A stretch of 64,000 bases of DNA from Asticcacaulis benevestitus DSM 16100 = ATCC BAA-896 (GCF_000376105.1 NZ_AQWM01000010.1:1-64000); one strand, 5' to 3'; counted from the first letter of the stretch, positions 8,616 through 17,575 are shown. The notes: generated by a model not told the origin, from the letters alone. Translations and numbers: made by a program.

Positions 8616-9839
8616 ATGTCTCAAAGCGTTGTCATCATTGGCGCCGGTCACGCCGGCGGAGCGGTCGCAGGTACTTTACGTCAGTACGGCCACACCGGAC
8701 CGATCACCCTGATCGGCGCCGAACCCTACCTGCCCTATCAGCGCCCGCCTTTATCCAAGGCCTGGCTCAAGGGCGACGCCTCGCTCGATGATCTCTATCT
8801 GCGCGGCGATTCCTTTTATGCCGATCAAGGCATGACCGTCCGCACGGATACCCAAGCTGTCACCATCGATCCCGCCGGCAAGACCGTCACCCTGCTGAAC
8901 GGCGAACACATTTCCTATGATCACCTGATCATCGCCACCGGCTCCAAGGCTCGCCCCTTCGCCGTGCCCGGCGCCGATCGGGTGCCGCACCATCTGCTAC
9001 GCACGCTCGATGACGCAGAAGCGCTCAAAAACGCCCTGCGGCCAGGTCATCGCATTGGTTTGATCGGCGCAGGCTACGTCGGGCTCGAAGTCGCCGCCTC
9101 CGCTCGCTATCTAGATTGCGAAGTCACCGTATTCGAGCGCGAAAGCCGCATCCTGGCGCGCGTCGCCTCACAAACCCTGTCAGACTTCTTCACCGATATG
9201 CACAAAGGGCGCGGCGTCGGCATCATCACCGAGGCTAGCGTCACCGAACTGTCCCTCGGTCAGGGTGACCGCAAGGTGGTGCATCTGGCCGATGGCCGCA
9301 CCCACGAATTTGACTTGCTGCTCGTAGGCATTGGCGCATTGGCCAATGACGATCTGGCCGCTCTGGCTGGCCTTGCCACCGCCAATGGGATTATTGTGGA
9401 CGAACAAGCCCGCACCAGCGACGCGCACATCTTTGCCATAGGTGACGTTACTTCGCGCACCCTGCCCACCTATGACGGCCGCTTCCGACTGGAGAGCGTT
9501 CCAAATGCGCTAGAACAGGCCAAACAGGCCGCCGCCGCGATCACCGGCTACAAGCCACCGATCGTTGAGACGCCATGGTTCTGGTCGGATCAATATGAGT
9601 TCAAGCTGCAAATCGCCGGCCTGCTGCGCCCGGATTGCCGCGATCTGGTTCGCGGCGACCCGGCCAGTGGTGCCTTCAGCGTCTACCACCTTGACGGCGA
9701 TGGCCGACTGATGACCGCCGAATGCGTCAGCAGGCCGGCTGATTTCATGGCCGCCAAGCTTTTGATCGCCAAGGGCATCGCACTAGACGACACCATCGCT
9801 GATCCGGAGGTTTCACTGAAACCTTTCTTGCAGAAATAG
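8616..9839 (+). CDS. FAD/NAD(P)H-dependent ferredoxin reductase (rhodocoxin/putidaredoxin reductase type)
   Basis: The product (407 residues from the ATG at 8616) has an N-terminal FAD-binding motif VVIIGAGHAGG at residues 4-14, the family hallmark LPYQRPPLSKAWLKG, an ATGSKARP box, a second dinucleotide motif IGLIGAGYVGLEVAAS for NAD(P)H, and an AIGDV box. The C-terminal reductase domain begins near WFWSDQYEFKLQIAG. Such enzymes pass electrons from NAD(P)H to a [2Fe-2S] ferredoxin serving P450s or oxygenases. No ferredoxin or P450 gene is adjacent, so the partner is unknown. An upstream ATG at 8589 is less likely because the FAD motif normally starts within ten residues. Confidence 0.88.
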   Translation: MSQSVVIIGAGHAGGAVAGTLRQYGHTGPITLIGAEPYLPYQRPPLSKAWLKGDASLDDLYLRGDSFYADQGMTVRTDTQAVTIDPAGKTVTLLNGEHISYDHLIIATGSKARPFAVPGADRVPHHLLRTLDDAEALKNALRPGHRIGLIGAGYVGLEVAASARYLDCEVTVFERESRILARVASQTLSDFFTDMHKGRGVGIITEASVTELSLGQGDRKVVHLADGRTHEFDLLLVGIGALANDDLAALAGLATANGIIVDEQARTSDAHIFAIGDVTSRTLPTYDGRFRLESVPNALEQAKQAAAAITGYKPPIVETPWFWSDQYEFKLQIAGLLRPDCRDLVRGDPASGAFSVYHLDGDGRLMTAECVSRPADFMAAKLLIAKGIALDDTIADPEVSLKPFLQK

Positions 9840-9952
9840 TTAGGTAGAAATAACACCAGCGCCAGACTGTCGCACTGCACAAAATTGAGGTGACATTACT
9901 TGCGGTTTGCGCTTAGGTCAGAGGCAGAAACAACCCTCAGCCAGAGGATTCC

Positions 9953-10699
9953 ATGCCCAGTTCCCCCAAAGTCTTCCCCGACGCCAAAACCGCCCTCGAA
10001 GGTTTAGCCTTCGACGGCATGACCGTCATGTCCGGTGGCTTCGGCCTGTGCGGCATCCCGGAAAACCTGATCGCGGCCCTGCGCGGTTCCGGGGTCACCG
10101 GCCTGACCGTTATCTCCAACAATGCCGGCGTTGATGGCTTCGGCCTTGGTCAGTTGCTGACCACGCACCAAATCAAAAAAATGATCAGTTCTTACGTCGG
10201 TGAAAACAAGGAGTTCGAGCGGCAATATCTCGCCGGCGAACTGGAACTGGAATTCAATCCGCAAGGCACTCTGGCTGAGCGCATACGCGCCGGCGGCGCT
10301 GGCATACCAGGCTTCTACACCGCTACGGGCGTCGGCACGATCGTCGCCGCGGGCAAGGAGATCAAGCGCTTCGGTGATCGTGATTACGTGCTGGAAACCG
10401 GCCTGACAGCTGATCTGTCCATCATCAAGGCGTGGAAGGGCGATGCCCGCGGTAATCTGGTCTACCGCAAGACGGCGCGCAATTTCAACCCGATGATGGC
10501 GACGGCCGGCAAGGTCTGCATCGCCGAGGTCGAGGAAATCGTGCCGGTCGGCGCGCTCGATCCCGACACCATCCATACCCCCGGCATCTATGTCGATCGC
10601 ATCGTGCAGGGCACGTTTGAAAAGCGCATCGAGCAACGCACCGTGCGCTCAAGCAGCGAAGCGATAGCGCAAAATAAAACTGCCAAAGAGGAGGCATAA
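9953..10699 (+). CDS. scoA: 3-oxoacid CoA-transferase, subunit A
   Basis: The 248-residue protein is the alpha subunit of a succinyl-CoA:3-ketoacid (or acetoacetate) CoA-transferase. It has the GGFGLCGIPENLI segment, the SNNAGVDGFGL segment and the GIPGFYTATGVGT region typical of family I CoA-transferase subunit A. With subunit B it moves CoA between succinyl-CoA or acetyl-CoA and acetoacetate. Its TAA overlaps the next ATG (TAAATG spacing), indicating a translationally linked operon. The exact CoA donor cannot be told from sequence alone. Confidence 0.93.
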   Translation: MPSSPKVFPDAKTALEGLAFDGMTVMSGGFGLCGIPENLIAALRGSGVTGLTVISNNAGVDGFGLGQLLTTHQIKKMISSYVGENKEFERQYLAGELELEFNPQGTLAERIRAGGAGIPGFYTATGVGTIVAAGKEIKRFGDRDYVLETGLTADLSIIKAWKGDARGNLVYRKTARNFNPMMATAGKVCIAEVEEIVPVGALDPDTIHTPGIYVDRIVQGTFEKRIEQRTVRSSSEAIAQNKTAKEEA

Positions 10700-11341
10700 A
10701 TGCCCTGGACAAGAGACCAACTGGCTGAACGCGCGGCAAAAGAACTGAAGGACGGTTTCTATGTCAATCTCGGCATCGGCATCCCGACGCTGGTGGCCAA
10801 CCATATCCCCGCTGGCATGACCGTCACGCTGCAATCGGAAAACGGCATGCTCGGCATGGGCCCCTTCCCGACCGAGGATGAGATCGACGCCGACCTGGTC
10901 AATGCCGGCAAGCAGACCATCACCGAACTGGATGAGACGAGCTATTTCTCTTCTGCGGACTCGTTCGCCATGATCCGCGGTGGCCACATCAACCTGACCA
11001 TTCTGGGCGCCATGGAAGTGGCAGAAAACGGCGATATCGCCAACTGGATGATCCCCGGCAAGCTCGTCAAGGGGATGGGCGGCGCTATGGATCTGGTGGC
11101 CGGCGTTAAGCGCGTGGTCGTGGTCATGGACCACGCCAACAAGCTCGGTGAATCCAAGGTACTGAAAAAGTGCGACCTGCCGTTGACCGGCACAGGCGTC
11201 GTCAATCTGATCATCACCACGCTTGGAGTTTTCGAGGTCAAGCCCGACCGCTCAGGCTTGAAGCTGATCGAACTGGCGCCGGACGTAACTTTGGAAGAGA
11301 TCGCCGAAAAGACCGAGGCAGCATACGAAGTGGCTTTGTAA
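10700..11341 (+). CDS. scoB: 3-oxoacid CoA-transferase, subunit B
   Basis: The 213-residue beta subunit contains NLGIGIPTLVANHIP and the active-site QSENGMLGMG box; the Glu of SENG is the residue that forms the covalent glutamyl-CoA intermediate in the family. It also shows GGHINLTILGAMEV and the late KGMGGAMDLVAG segment. It starts directly after subunit A, and an extended inverted-repeat element follows its stop. The pair links ketone body or polyhydroxybutyrate metabolism to central metabolism. Confidence 0.94.
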   Translation: MPWTRDQLAERAAKELKDGFYVNLGIGIPTLVANHIPAGMTVTLQSENGMLGMGPFPTEDEIDADLVNAGKQTITELDETSYFSSADSFAMIRGGHINLTILGAMEVAENGDIANWMIPGKLVKGMGGAMDLVAGVKRVVVVMDHANKLGESKVLKKCDLPLTGTGVVNLIITTLGVFEVKPDRSGLKLIELAPDVTLEEIAEKTEAAYEVAL

Positions 11342-11351
11342 AGAAGATTTT

Positions 11352-11483
11352 TATCCACCGATAAGCCAGATAGCACAGATGATATGTGCATGTCCTCGTG
11401 TGCAGAGAACATGAATTAAAATGGAAAAGGCGGCCTCTAGGCCGCCAATTCTTTATCTGTGCTATCTGGCTTATCGGTGGATA
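11352..11483. repeat. Long inverted-repeat element (copy 1) between convergent genes
   Basis: Two perfect 29-bp arms, 11352-11380 and 11455-11483, are exact reverse complements; the left arm begins TATCCACCGATAAGCCAGAT. The 74-bp spacer contains a second palindrome, GGCGGCCTCTAGGCCGCC (11429-11446). The element fills the gap between scoB and the convergent lipoprotein gene and may act as a two-way terminator. A closely related copy lies at 16012-16134. Confidence 0.85.
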
Positions 11484-11490
11484 GACGTCC

Positions 11491-12180
11491 TCAAAGTCCT
11501 TCGACCTTCTGGCCCGGGGTCGCCGGCACATTCGGCGCCGGGGGCTGAGCGGCGACGAAGGGCGCCAGCGTGGTTTCGCTGAAATCAATCAGCCCCGCCA
11601 CGACCTGCGTCGTCGCCTGATTATAACCGTCGGCCATCAAATTCATATCGTTACGGCGTACGGCTACATCGGCGCTGATGAATTTTTGCCCCACGACGAC
11701 GCGATCGGAAATGCGGATCAGGCGAGCGTCGAGTGCAATCGATACGGTCGGCTTGTTGCGCGTATAGCTGGTCTCGAACTTGCGCACACTGATGTCGATC
11801 CGATAGTTGGCCGCAGTGGGCACGCGCGGCTCCAGCGTCACCGTCTTCGCCGTGCGGGCAAATCCAGTCGTGATAGCATCACTAAACAGGCTGGAGGCGC
11901 CGGTCGTCCAGCGCGCCTCGGCCACGTAGGAGGCCTGCGCGCCATCGACCGTCAGGATCTGATCTCCGGCACTGTCCTTCGGGAAGGTAACACCGCCAAA
12001 GATGACGCCAAGCGGCGACCTGTCCGGCATAACCGCCGTCTGCGCTTTTCGCTCTACCAATTCCGGCTCATAGCCGAAACGATAAAGCTGCGCCGGCTTG
12101 GTCTTGGGAAGCAGAGTGACGCAACCGCTCAGACTGACCGCCAGACCCGCGACCATCAGGGTTTTTACGAGCTTTTTCAT
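11491..12180 (-). CDS. ABC-type lipid transport auxiliary lipoprotein (LinN/PqiC-like)
   Basis: The 229-residue protein has a lipoprotein signal (MKKLVKTLMVAGLAVSLSGC, lipid-modified Cys20). A domain matching the ABC transport auxiliary family (YmbA/PqiC, LinN) follows: YRFGYEPELVER near residue 33 and the VPTAANYRIDISVRKFET strand. It should sit in the periplasm, anchored to the outer membrane, as the terminal part of an MCE-type phospholipid transport path. Its ATG overlaps the stop of the MCE gene by 4 bp (ATGA), so it is the last gene of the four-gene operon 15095-11491. A long inverted repeat follows it. Confidence 0.85.
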   Translation of the reverse strand: MKKLVKTLMVAGLAVSLSGCVTLLPKTKPAQLYRFGYEPELVERKAQTAVMPDRSPLGVIFGGVTFPKDSAGDQILTVDGAQASYVAEARWTTGASSLFSDAITTGFARTAKTVTLEPRVPTAANYRIDISVRKFETSYTRNKPTVSIALDARLIRISDRVVVGQKFISADVAVRRNDMNLMADGYNQATTQVVAGLIDFSETTLAPFVAAQPPAPNVPATPGQKVEGL

Positions 12181-13112
12181 TGGCTCACCTTTCTTTCCTT
12201 GGCGACCGGTTTATTGACCAGGCCCTGCGGGCTGGCCTGCACGCTGTCGACCAGCGAGCGCACCGAAGACGAGGCTTCATTGAGATTGCGCAGAGACTCC
12301 TGCAATTCCGGCAGTGTCTGCGTGTTGAGTTGATCGGCAGGGGCCTTCATCGAGTCAGCCAGGGCGCTGACGTGATCAGCGGCATCGGCCAGTTTTTTGG
12401 TCGCCGCATTGATCTGCTCCATGGTTTCCGGCAGTTTTTCCGAGGCCACGCCGTTGGTCGAATTAGCCAGCTTGGTCACCGCATCGGCGGCCTGACCGGC
12501 ACTGATAATGGCTTCGTGAGCGTCATCGATCAGTTGTTCACGGCCCTTAAGCATGGCCGTGATGTCCTTAAGGTTGGTCAGGCTGTCCGAGAAGGTCTTG
12601 ATGTTTTGATCGGAAAGCAGCCGGTTGACGCGGTTGAGGCTTTCATAGGTATTCTCGATCACAGAACCTGACCCGGACAGCAGCTTTGACAGCGCGCTTT
12701 CCTCGGAATGGATGAGCGGCGGCGGCGCGTTAGGCTCATGTTTGAGCAGAGGCGCATTGGCCGAACCCGGCGATATCTGCATGTAATAGAGGCCGGTGAT
12801 GCCTTGTGGCTCTAGCGAAGCCACCGAATCGACACGCACCGGCGTGCCCTCGTCGAGTTGCACGGTAGCGATCACCTGGTGGGTGTTGGCATTACCGAGG
12901 CGCAGGCTCGTCACTTCGCCGACCTTGATGCCGTTGAAGTGGACCTCGGCACCCTTGGTCAGACCATCGACCGGTGTGTTGAACTCGACCTCGTAGGTGC
13001 CGAAATTCTTGTTGAAATCGAACTGGATGAACCAGAAGGCAAAGACGAGCAACACCAACGCCAGAGCGAAGGTGGCCAGGCCGACGAGAGCATAATGGGC
13101 TTGACGTTCCAT
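12177..13112 (-). CDS. MCE-family (MlaD/LinM-like) lipid-binding protein
   Basis: The product (311 residues from MERQAHYALVG at 13112) has one N-terminal transmembrane segment at about residues 5-28. An MCE/MlaD domain follows at about 38-115 (YEVEFNTPVDGLTKGAEVHF, GITGLYYMQI), then a long alpha-helical, coiled-coil-like C-terminal half rich in Ala, Leu and Asp/Glu. MCE proteins form hexameric lipid shuttles across the periplasm. The start at 13112 is 4 bp after the stop of the ATPase gene and puts the membrane segment at the very N-terminus. The frame is open further upstream inside the ATPase gene, which is not a credible start. Confidence 0.9.
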   Translation of the reverse strand: MERQAHYALVGLATFALALVLLVFAFWFIQFDFNKNFGTYEVEFNTPVDGLTKGAEVHFNGIKVGEVTSLRLGNANTHQVIATVQLDEGTPVRVDSVASLEPQGITGLYYMQISPGSANAPLLKHEPNAPPPLIHSEESALSKLLSGSGSVIENTYESLNRVNRLLSDQNIKTFSDSLTNLKDITAMLKGREQLIDDAHEAIISAGQAADAVTKLANSTNGVASEKLPETMEQINAATKKLADAADHVSALADSMKAPADQLNTQTLPELQESLRNLNEASSSVRSLVDSVQASPQGLVNKPVAKERKVSQ

Positions 13113-13116
13113 AACC

Positions 13117-13905
13117 TTAAGCCTTGAGTCTACCTCTGGGGCCATGAAAATACTCATGAATCCAGGGATGGGTTGATTTTTCCAGCACCTCGACGGTGCC
13201 CTTTTCCACCACGTGCCGTTCCGCCAGAACGGCGATTTCGTCACAGATGGCATAGAGACTATCAAGATCGTGCGTGATCATGAAGACGGTGAGATCGAGA
13301 CTGTCCGCGAGTTCACGGATCAGGGTATCAAAAGCGGCCGCGCCGATCGGGTCGAGGCCGGCGGTGGGTTCATCGAGAAACAAAAGCTGCGCATCGAGCG
13401 CCAGCGCTCGCGCCAAAGCGGTGCGCTTGATCATGCCACCCGAAAGCTCCGAGGGCGCCAGTTCCGCAGCCCGCAATGGCAATCCCGCCAGTGACATCTT
13501 CATCAGGGCGATGGCGCGGGCCTCCGTCCGGCTCAGACGGGTAAATTCCATGATGGGGGTCATGATGTTCTCGACCACGCTCAACGTCGAAAACAGAGCG
13601 CCGCTCTGGAACAGCACACCGGTCTTGGCTTTTATCTGCCGCGTCCGTTCTTCGCTGCCCTCATAAAGCTTATGGCCGAAAATGCGAATATCGCCCGACG
13701 TCGGCTTTTGCAGGCCAAGGATCGAATTGAGCAGAACGGTCTTGCCGGAGCCGGAGCCGCCGACAATGCCCAGAACCTGCCCGCGCTTGACGGTCAGGTC
13801 GAGATTTTCGTGGATCACATTCGTGCCGAAGCTGTTATTCAGCCCGTTGATGACGATGGGATCGTCACTTTCATTGTCCAGCGGGGCGAGGTTCTTTCTC
13901 TTCAT
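13117..13905 (-). CDS. ABC transporter ATPase of the Mla/Lin lipid transport system
   Basis: The 262-residue cytoplasmic ATPase has Walker A GGSGSGKT, a Q-loop in VLFQSGALFSTLSV, the ABC signature LSGGMIKR, Walker B LLFLDEPTAGLD and the H-loop in MITHDLDS. The GALFSTLSVVENIMTP segment is typical of MlaF/LinL. It powers lipid movement by the permease encoded just upstream; its ATG overlaps the permease stop by one base (TGATG), so the two should be translated together. Confidence 0.94.
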   Translation of the reverse strand: MKRKNLAPLDNESDDPIVINGLNNSFGTNVIHENLDLTVKRGQVLGIVGGSGSGKTVLLNSILGLQKPTSGDIRIFGHKLYEGSEERTRQIKAKTGVLFQSGALFSTLSVVENIMTPIMEFTRLSRTEARAIALMKMSLAGLPLRAAELAPSELSGGMIKRTALARALALDAQLLFLDEPTAGLDPIGAAAFDTLIRELADSLDLTVFMITHDLDSLYAICDEIAVLAERHVVEKGTVEVLEKSTHPWIHEYFHGPRGRLKA

Positions 13906-15095
13906 CAGAATACAAATCCATTAAAGAGCATGGCGAAAATGGCGTCGATCATGAAGACGAGGAAAATCGACTGCACAACCGCCGTGGTCACCTGACGGCC
14001 GAGCGAAATGACATCGTCCTTGACGGTCATACCCATGCGGCAGCCGACGACGGCGATGGTGATGGCGAGAAACGGGGTCTTGATCATGCCGACGAACAGA
14101 TTGACCGCCGGCACATAGTCATGCATGCGCTGCACAAAGAACGCCGGACCATTGCCCAGCGAACCCCAGATGGCCAGGGCACCGCCCAGCATGCCGGCGA
14201 ACATGCCGACAAAGGTAATCAACGGCATCATCACCACGAGCGCGATAACGCGTGGCAGCACCAGAGCCTCGTAAGGATCAATACCCATGACGCGCATGGC
14301 GTCGATTTCCTGATTGATCTTCATCGAACCGATTTCGGCGGCGAAGGCCGAAGCGCTGCGGCCGCTGATCAGAACGGCGGCGATCAGCGGACCAAATTCG
14401 CGCAACACGCCGATAGCGACCATATCGACCGCGAAAACGGCGGCGCCAAATTGTTTCAATGTCAGCACCAACAGGAAGGCTAGGGTCGCGCCGACGAACA
14501 TATTGGTAAAGAAGATAATCGGCAGGGATTCAAGCCCGGCACGCTGCATGATGTTGAACAACGCGGCCCAGCGAACGCGTGACGGCCGCACGATCGACAG
14601 CATCCATAGGGTAATGACGTGGCCCATGAAGACGGACTGATTGATAAAGCCGCGTCCGAAAGCCGACATGATCCGGCCCAGATGCTCCAGCACATAATAG
14701 ACAGGATGCAGCCAGAACTTTTGTTTTGACGGGTTATCCTGCTCATAGGCATCGACATCACCCTTGCAAGTCGTCACCAGAGCATAGATGCGGGCGTAGT
14801 TTTCATTGTCAGAGAAGATGTCGCCGTCAAGCTTGTCCGCCACCGCCTGTCGCAAGGTAAAGGCGCCGGCAGTATCCACGGCCTCAAGCCCCTCACCCGT
14901 AATGCGCACCTTGTCATGCTTTTTAAGCGCTGCGACCAGTCGAGACGACACGCCTTCGAGACGGGTGACGATCCACTGCCCAGTCAGGTTCAGAATGGCG
15001 ATAGAATCGCCCTTCGCGTCGCCCTTTTCAGGCAACGTAAGGGTAAATTTAGCCTTGATCGCGGATGGTGGCGCCTTGGGCATGGAGTTCGGCAA
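13905..15095 (-). CDS. MlaE/LinK-type ABC permease with N-terminal STAS-like domain
   Basis: The 396-residue protein has an N-terminal soluble part (about 15-120) resembling a STAS domain, then a MlaE permease domain with five or six hydrophobic segments and the family signatures GQ/VFMGHVITLW, RSASAFAAEIGSMKINQEIDAM and VLPRVIALVVMMPL. It is the inner-membrane channel of a phospholipid transporter. Gene order (permease, ATPase, MCE, lipoprotein) matches linKLMN of sphingomonads and Mla-like operons. Whether transport is toward or away from the outer membrane cannot be judged. Confidence 0.92.
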   Translation of the reverse strand: MPNSMPKAPPSAIKAKFTLTLPEKGDAKGDSIAILNLTGQWIVTRLEGVSSRLVAALKKHDKVRITGEGLEAVDTAGAFTLRQAVADKLDGDIFSDNENYARIYALVTTCKGDVDAYEQDNPSKQKFWLHPVYYVLEHLGRIMSAFGRGFINQSVFMGHVITLWMLSIVRPSRVRWAALFNIMQRAGLESLPIIFFTNMFVGATLAFLLVLTLKQFGAAVFAVDMVAIGVLREFGPLIAAVLISGRSASAFAAEIGSMKINQEIDAMRVMGIDPYEALVLPRVIALVVMMPLITFVGMFAGMLGGALAIWGSLGNGPAFFVQRMHDYVPAVNLFVGMIKTPFLAITIAVVGCRMGMTVKDDVISLGRQVTTAVVQSIFLVFMIDAIFAMLFNGFVF

Positions 15096-15250
15096 AGGTC
15101 TCAGACATGAAAAACGTAGCTGTTACCGGATCATAGAGGCTTCATATTGATAAAATGGCAATAGTGAACGTAAAAAAACTGTACGGAAGTGTTCACTTTT
15201 TGCCACGGGCGGTAACAGATATGAACTTACGATCTGTGTCGCCTTTGAGA

Positions 15251-15499
15251 TTATGCCTTTTGCGGCAGACGCACGCGATAGACGCCCTTAAAGCCTTCCG
15301 GCTCAATCGGCTTGCCCTTGCGCAGCACTTCCAGCTTGCCCTGACGCGCCAGGCCGATGATAACGCCGCGCACCTTGGGCAATTCGCGGCGCCACTGTTC
15401 GGCATTAACCGCCTTAGCGACATCGTTAGGGCTTATAGACTCTCCGTCTCGCACCTGCGATAAGAGCCCCAAAAGCGTCTCTTCGATAAGCTGAGACAT
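15251..15499 (-). CDS. Small DUF3253-family protein
   Basis: This 82-residue protein fits DUF3253: SPNDVAKAVNAEQWRRELPKV, then GLARQGKLEVLRKGKPIEPE and a GVYRVRLP end. The predicted fold is a small winged helix-like domain; its function is unknown. It is divergent from the thioesterase gene at 15524, with 24 bp between the starts, and 155 bp from the lipid transport operon. Confidence 0.78.
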   Translation of the reverse strand: MSQLIEETLLGLLSQVRDGESISPNDVAKAVNAEQWRRELPKVRGVIIGLARQGKLEVLRKGKPIEPEGFKGVYRVRLPQKA

Positions 15500-15523
15500 G
15501 TGTGATTACTCCGGAGTTGCAAG

Positions 15524-15976
15524 ATGAGTGAGCGTGAGCTGATAAAGGTGACCGAAGGCGATTTCGCGGGTTGGGTGCTGTCGCCCGAAGGCGAAAACTT
15601 CAACGGCCTTGTGGGCCCCTATTACTACCAGTCCGATGATCCCGCCAACGTCAAAGTGGCCTTCAAAGCGGAAAAGCGCCATTTAAACGGCGGCGGCACG
15701 GTGCACGGCGGCTGTCTGCTCACCCTGGCCGATACCTCTTTGTTCATTTTCGCCCTGCCCCATCTGGGCGATGGCGGCGCGGTCACCCTGCAACTTGACT
15801 CGCAGTTTCAGAGCCCCGGCCGCGAAGGCGACATCATCGTGGCGACCGGCGAGATCACCCGCGCCGGCAAGTCGGTCATCTTTGGCCGCGGCCAACTGAC
15901 CTGTGGCGACCGCATCCTGCTGAGCTATTCCGGCATCATGGCGCGTATCGCCTCCAAGCCTTCGGGCGACGCCTGA
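15524..15976 (+). CDS. PaaI-family hotdog thioesterase
   Basis: The 150-residue protein has a single hotdog fold domain: LNGGGTVHGGCLLTLADTSL in the central helix region, with the His-Gly-Gly and Asp of PaaI-type acyl-CoA thioesterases, and SQFQSPGREGDIIVATGEI and GRGQLTCGDRILLSYSG strands. It should hydrolyse acyl-CoA or aryl-CoA thioesters; the substrate is unknown. A Shine-Dalgarno-like GGAG lies 11-14 bases before the ATG. Its stop is followed by inverted-repeat element copy 2. Confidence 0.85.
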   Translation: MSERELIKVTEGDFAGWVLSPEGENFNGLVGPYYYQSDDPANVKVAFKAEKRHLNGGGTVHGGCLLTLADTSLFIFALPHLGDGGAVTLQLDSQFQSPGREGDIIVATGEITRAGKSVIFGRGQLTCGDRILLSYSGIMARIASKPSGDA

Positions 15977-16011
15977 TAGGTTCGTGTTTGCGGCATCTGC
16001 TGTAAGGTTTG

Positions 16012-16134
16012 TCCACAGATAAGCCAGAGAAGCACAGATTTCACGGTCATTATTTGACGACTGAATATGTGGTTCGCTTAAGCCTTGGCGTCGTATGCAC
16101 AAAAGCATCTGTGCTTATCTGGCTTATCTGTGGA
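16012..16134. repeat. Long inverted-repeat element (copy 2) between convergent genes
   Basis: Arms of 28 bp at 16012-16039 (beginning TCCACAGATAAGCCAGAG) and 16107-16134 are reverse complements at 27 of 28 positions. The arms clearly match those of the element at 11352-11483 while the spacers differ. This copy also lies between convergent genes, here the thioesterase and the nucleoside transporter. Confidence 0.85.
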
Positions 16135-16153
16135 TCACTTCACGTCTTAATAT

Positions 16154-17440
16154 CTAAAGCCCGTACACCGCATTCGGCAGGGCACCGACGATCGCCGCCG
16201 ACAGGCAGGTCGCCAGGAACGCCGCCGCCAGCGCTTTCCAGATCAGGGTCATGATCTCCGGACGGCGATCCGGCATAAGTGCGCCAAAGCCCGCAACCGT
16301 AATGCCGACCGAGCCGATATTGGCGAAGCCGCAGGTGGCGTAGGTCAGCAGGATACGCGTACGCGGAGTCATCTCGGCCACGGGAATCGCCGCCAGTTTG
16401 AGGAAGGCGACAAACTCGGTCAGCACCATCTTGATGCCGAGGATCTCGCCGCCCTTGGCCGCTTCGTTCCACGGCACGCCGATTAGCCAGGCCAGTGGCG
16501 TGAAGGCCACACCGAGCGCACGCTCGATGGTCACCGGCTGGCCGCCGATGGGGGGAATGACGCTGAGGATCATGTTGGTGAGCGCCGCAAGCGCTACCAT
16601 AACGATCAGAATAGCAGCGATATTGACCGCCACCATCATGCCGTCGACCGTGCCTTTCGACACGGCGTCGATGGCGGAATCATATTTCAGCGCGCTGTCG
16701 TAATCTAGCTTCTCGATCTTGTGGTTCATCAGGTCGGGCACGATGATACGCGCCAGCAGCACACCCGCCGGCGCTGAGACGATGGCCGCCGCCAGAATAT
16801 GTCCCGCCGCATTGGGCAGGACGTGTTGCAGGATCAGGACATAGGCTACCATGGTGGACCCGGCGACATTGGCCATGCCGACCACGACCAGCACGAACAA
16901 TTCGGAACGGGTCAGCTTGTCGAGATACCCCTTGATGATGATCAGGCTCTCGACATTGCCGACGAAGATGCCCGACGCCACACCAAGCGACGTGGCGCCG
17001 CCGAGCCCGATCAGCTTTTCAAAAGCATAGCCAAAGCCACGAATGATAATTTTAAGCACACCGATATGCCACAACAGGGCCGACAGCGCCGAAATGACGA
17101 GGATTAGCGGCAACACCCGAAGCGCGAAGACGAACAACGCGCCTTCATTGACCACCTGATAGGGCTGTGCGCCGCCGCCCATATAGCCAAAGACGAACTG
17201 CATGCCCTGATCGGTGGCGGCCGACAGGGACGTCATGCCGTTGGCGATGCCCCCAAGCATCACGTGCGATTGCGGGATGGCGAACAGGGCCAGGATCAGC
17301 ACAACCTGAAGACCAATGGCGCCCATAGCCAGGAAAACGGGAAACCTGCGCTTGTTCTCGGATAGTCCCCAGCAGATCAGCAGGATGACCACAATCCCCA
17401 GCAGGCTCTGCGCGTTTTCAAGACCGTAATGGATGGGCAC
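16154..17440 (-). CDS. Concentrative nucleoside transporter (CNT/NupC family), atypical binding motifs
   Basis: The 428-residue membrane protein has CNT architecture: N-terminal helices, a gate-like domain and the C-terminal nucleoside transporter domain with GIFVGNVESL (hairpin 1), GIKMVLTEFVAF (hairpin 2) and CGFANIGSVGI. CNTs bring nucleosides in with Na+ or H+. Typical sequences read GQTE and NEFVA at the two hairpins; here they are GNVE and TEFVA, so two nucleobase-contacting positions and the usual Asn differ. The gene lies downstream of, and on the same strand as, the TonB receptor at 17576, separated by a terminator-like hairpin. Substrate is therefore open. Confidence 0.85.
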   Translation of the reverse strand: MPIHYGLENAQSLLGIVVILLICWGLSENKRRFPVFLAMGAIGLQVVLILALFAIPQSHVMLGGIANGMTSLSAATDQGMQFVFGYMGGGAQPYQVVNEGALFVFALRVLPLILVISALSALLWHIGVLKIIIRGFGYAFEKLIGLGGATSLGVASGIFVGNVESLIIIKGYLDKLTRSELFVLVVVGMANVAGSTMVAYVLILQHVLPNAAGHILAAAIVSAPAGVLLARIIVPDLMNHKIEKLDYDSALKYDSAIDAVSKGTVDGMMVAVNIAAILIVMVALAALTNMILSVIPPIGGQPVTIERALGVAFTPLAWLIGVPWNEAAKGGEILGIKMVLTEFVAFLKLAAIPVAEMTPRTRILLTYATCGFANIGSVGITVAGFGALMPDRRPEIMTLIWKALAAAFLATCLSAAIVGALPNAVYGL

Positions 17441-17524
17441 GTAGGTACTCCTGAGCAGGCAACAAACAAAAAGCTATAGTGACGGCATGTGCAGGATTTG
17501 TGACAGCCGTGTGTCTATGCAGAA

Positions 17525-17551
17525 AGGCGGGCTCCGCCAAGGAACCCGCCT
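17525..17551 (-). terminator. Probable rho-independent terminator after the TonB receptor
   Basis: On the minus strand a stem with arms AGGCGGG/CCCGCCT is followed by TTTCT, 25 bases past the receptor stop. Confidence 0.55.
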
Positions 17552-17575
17552 CCCTATCATACGTGTGTAACGAGG

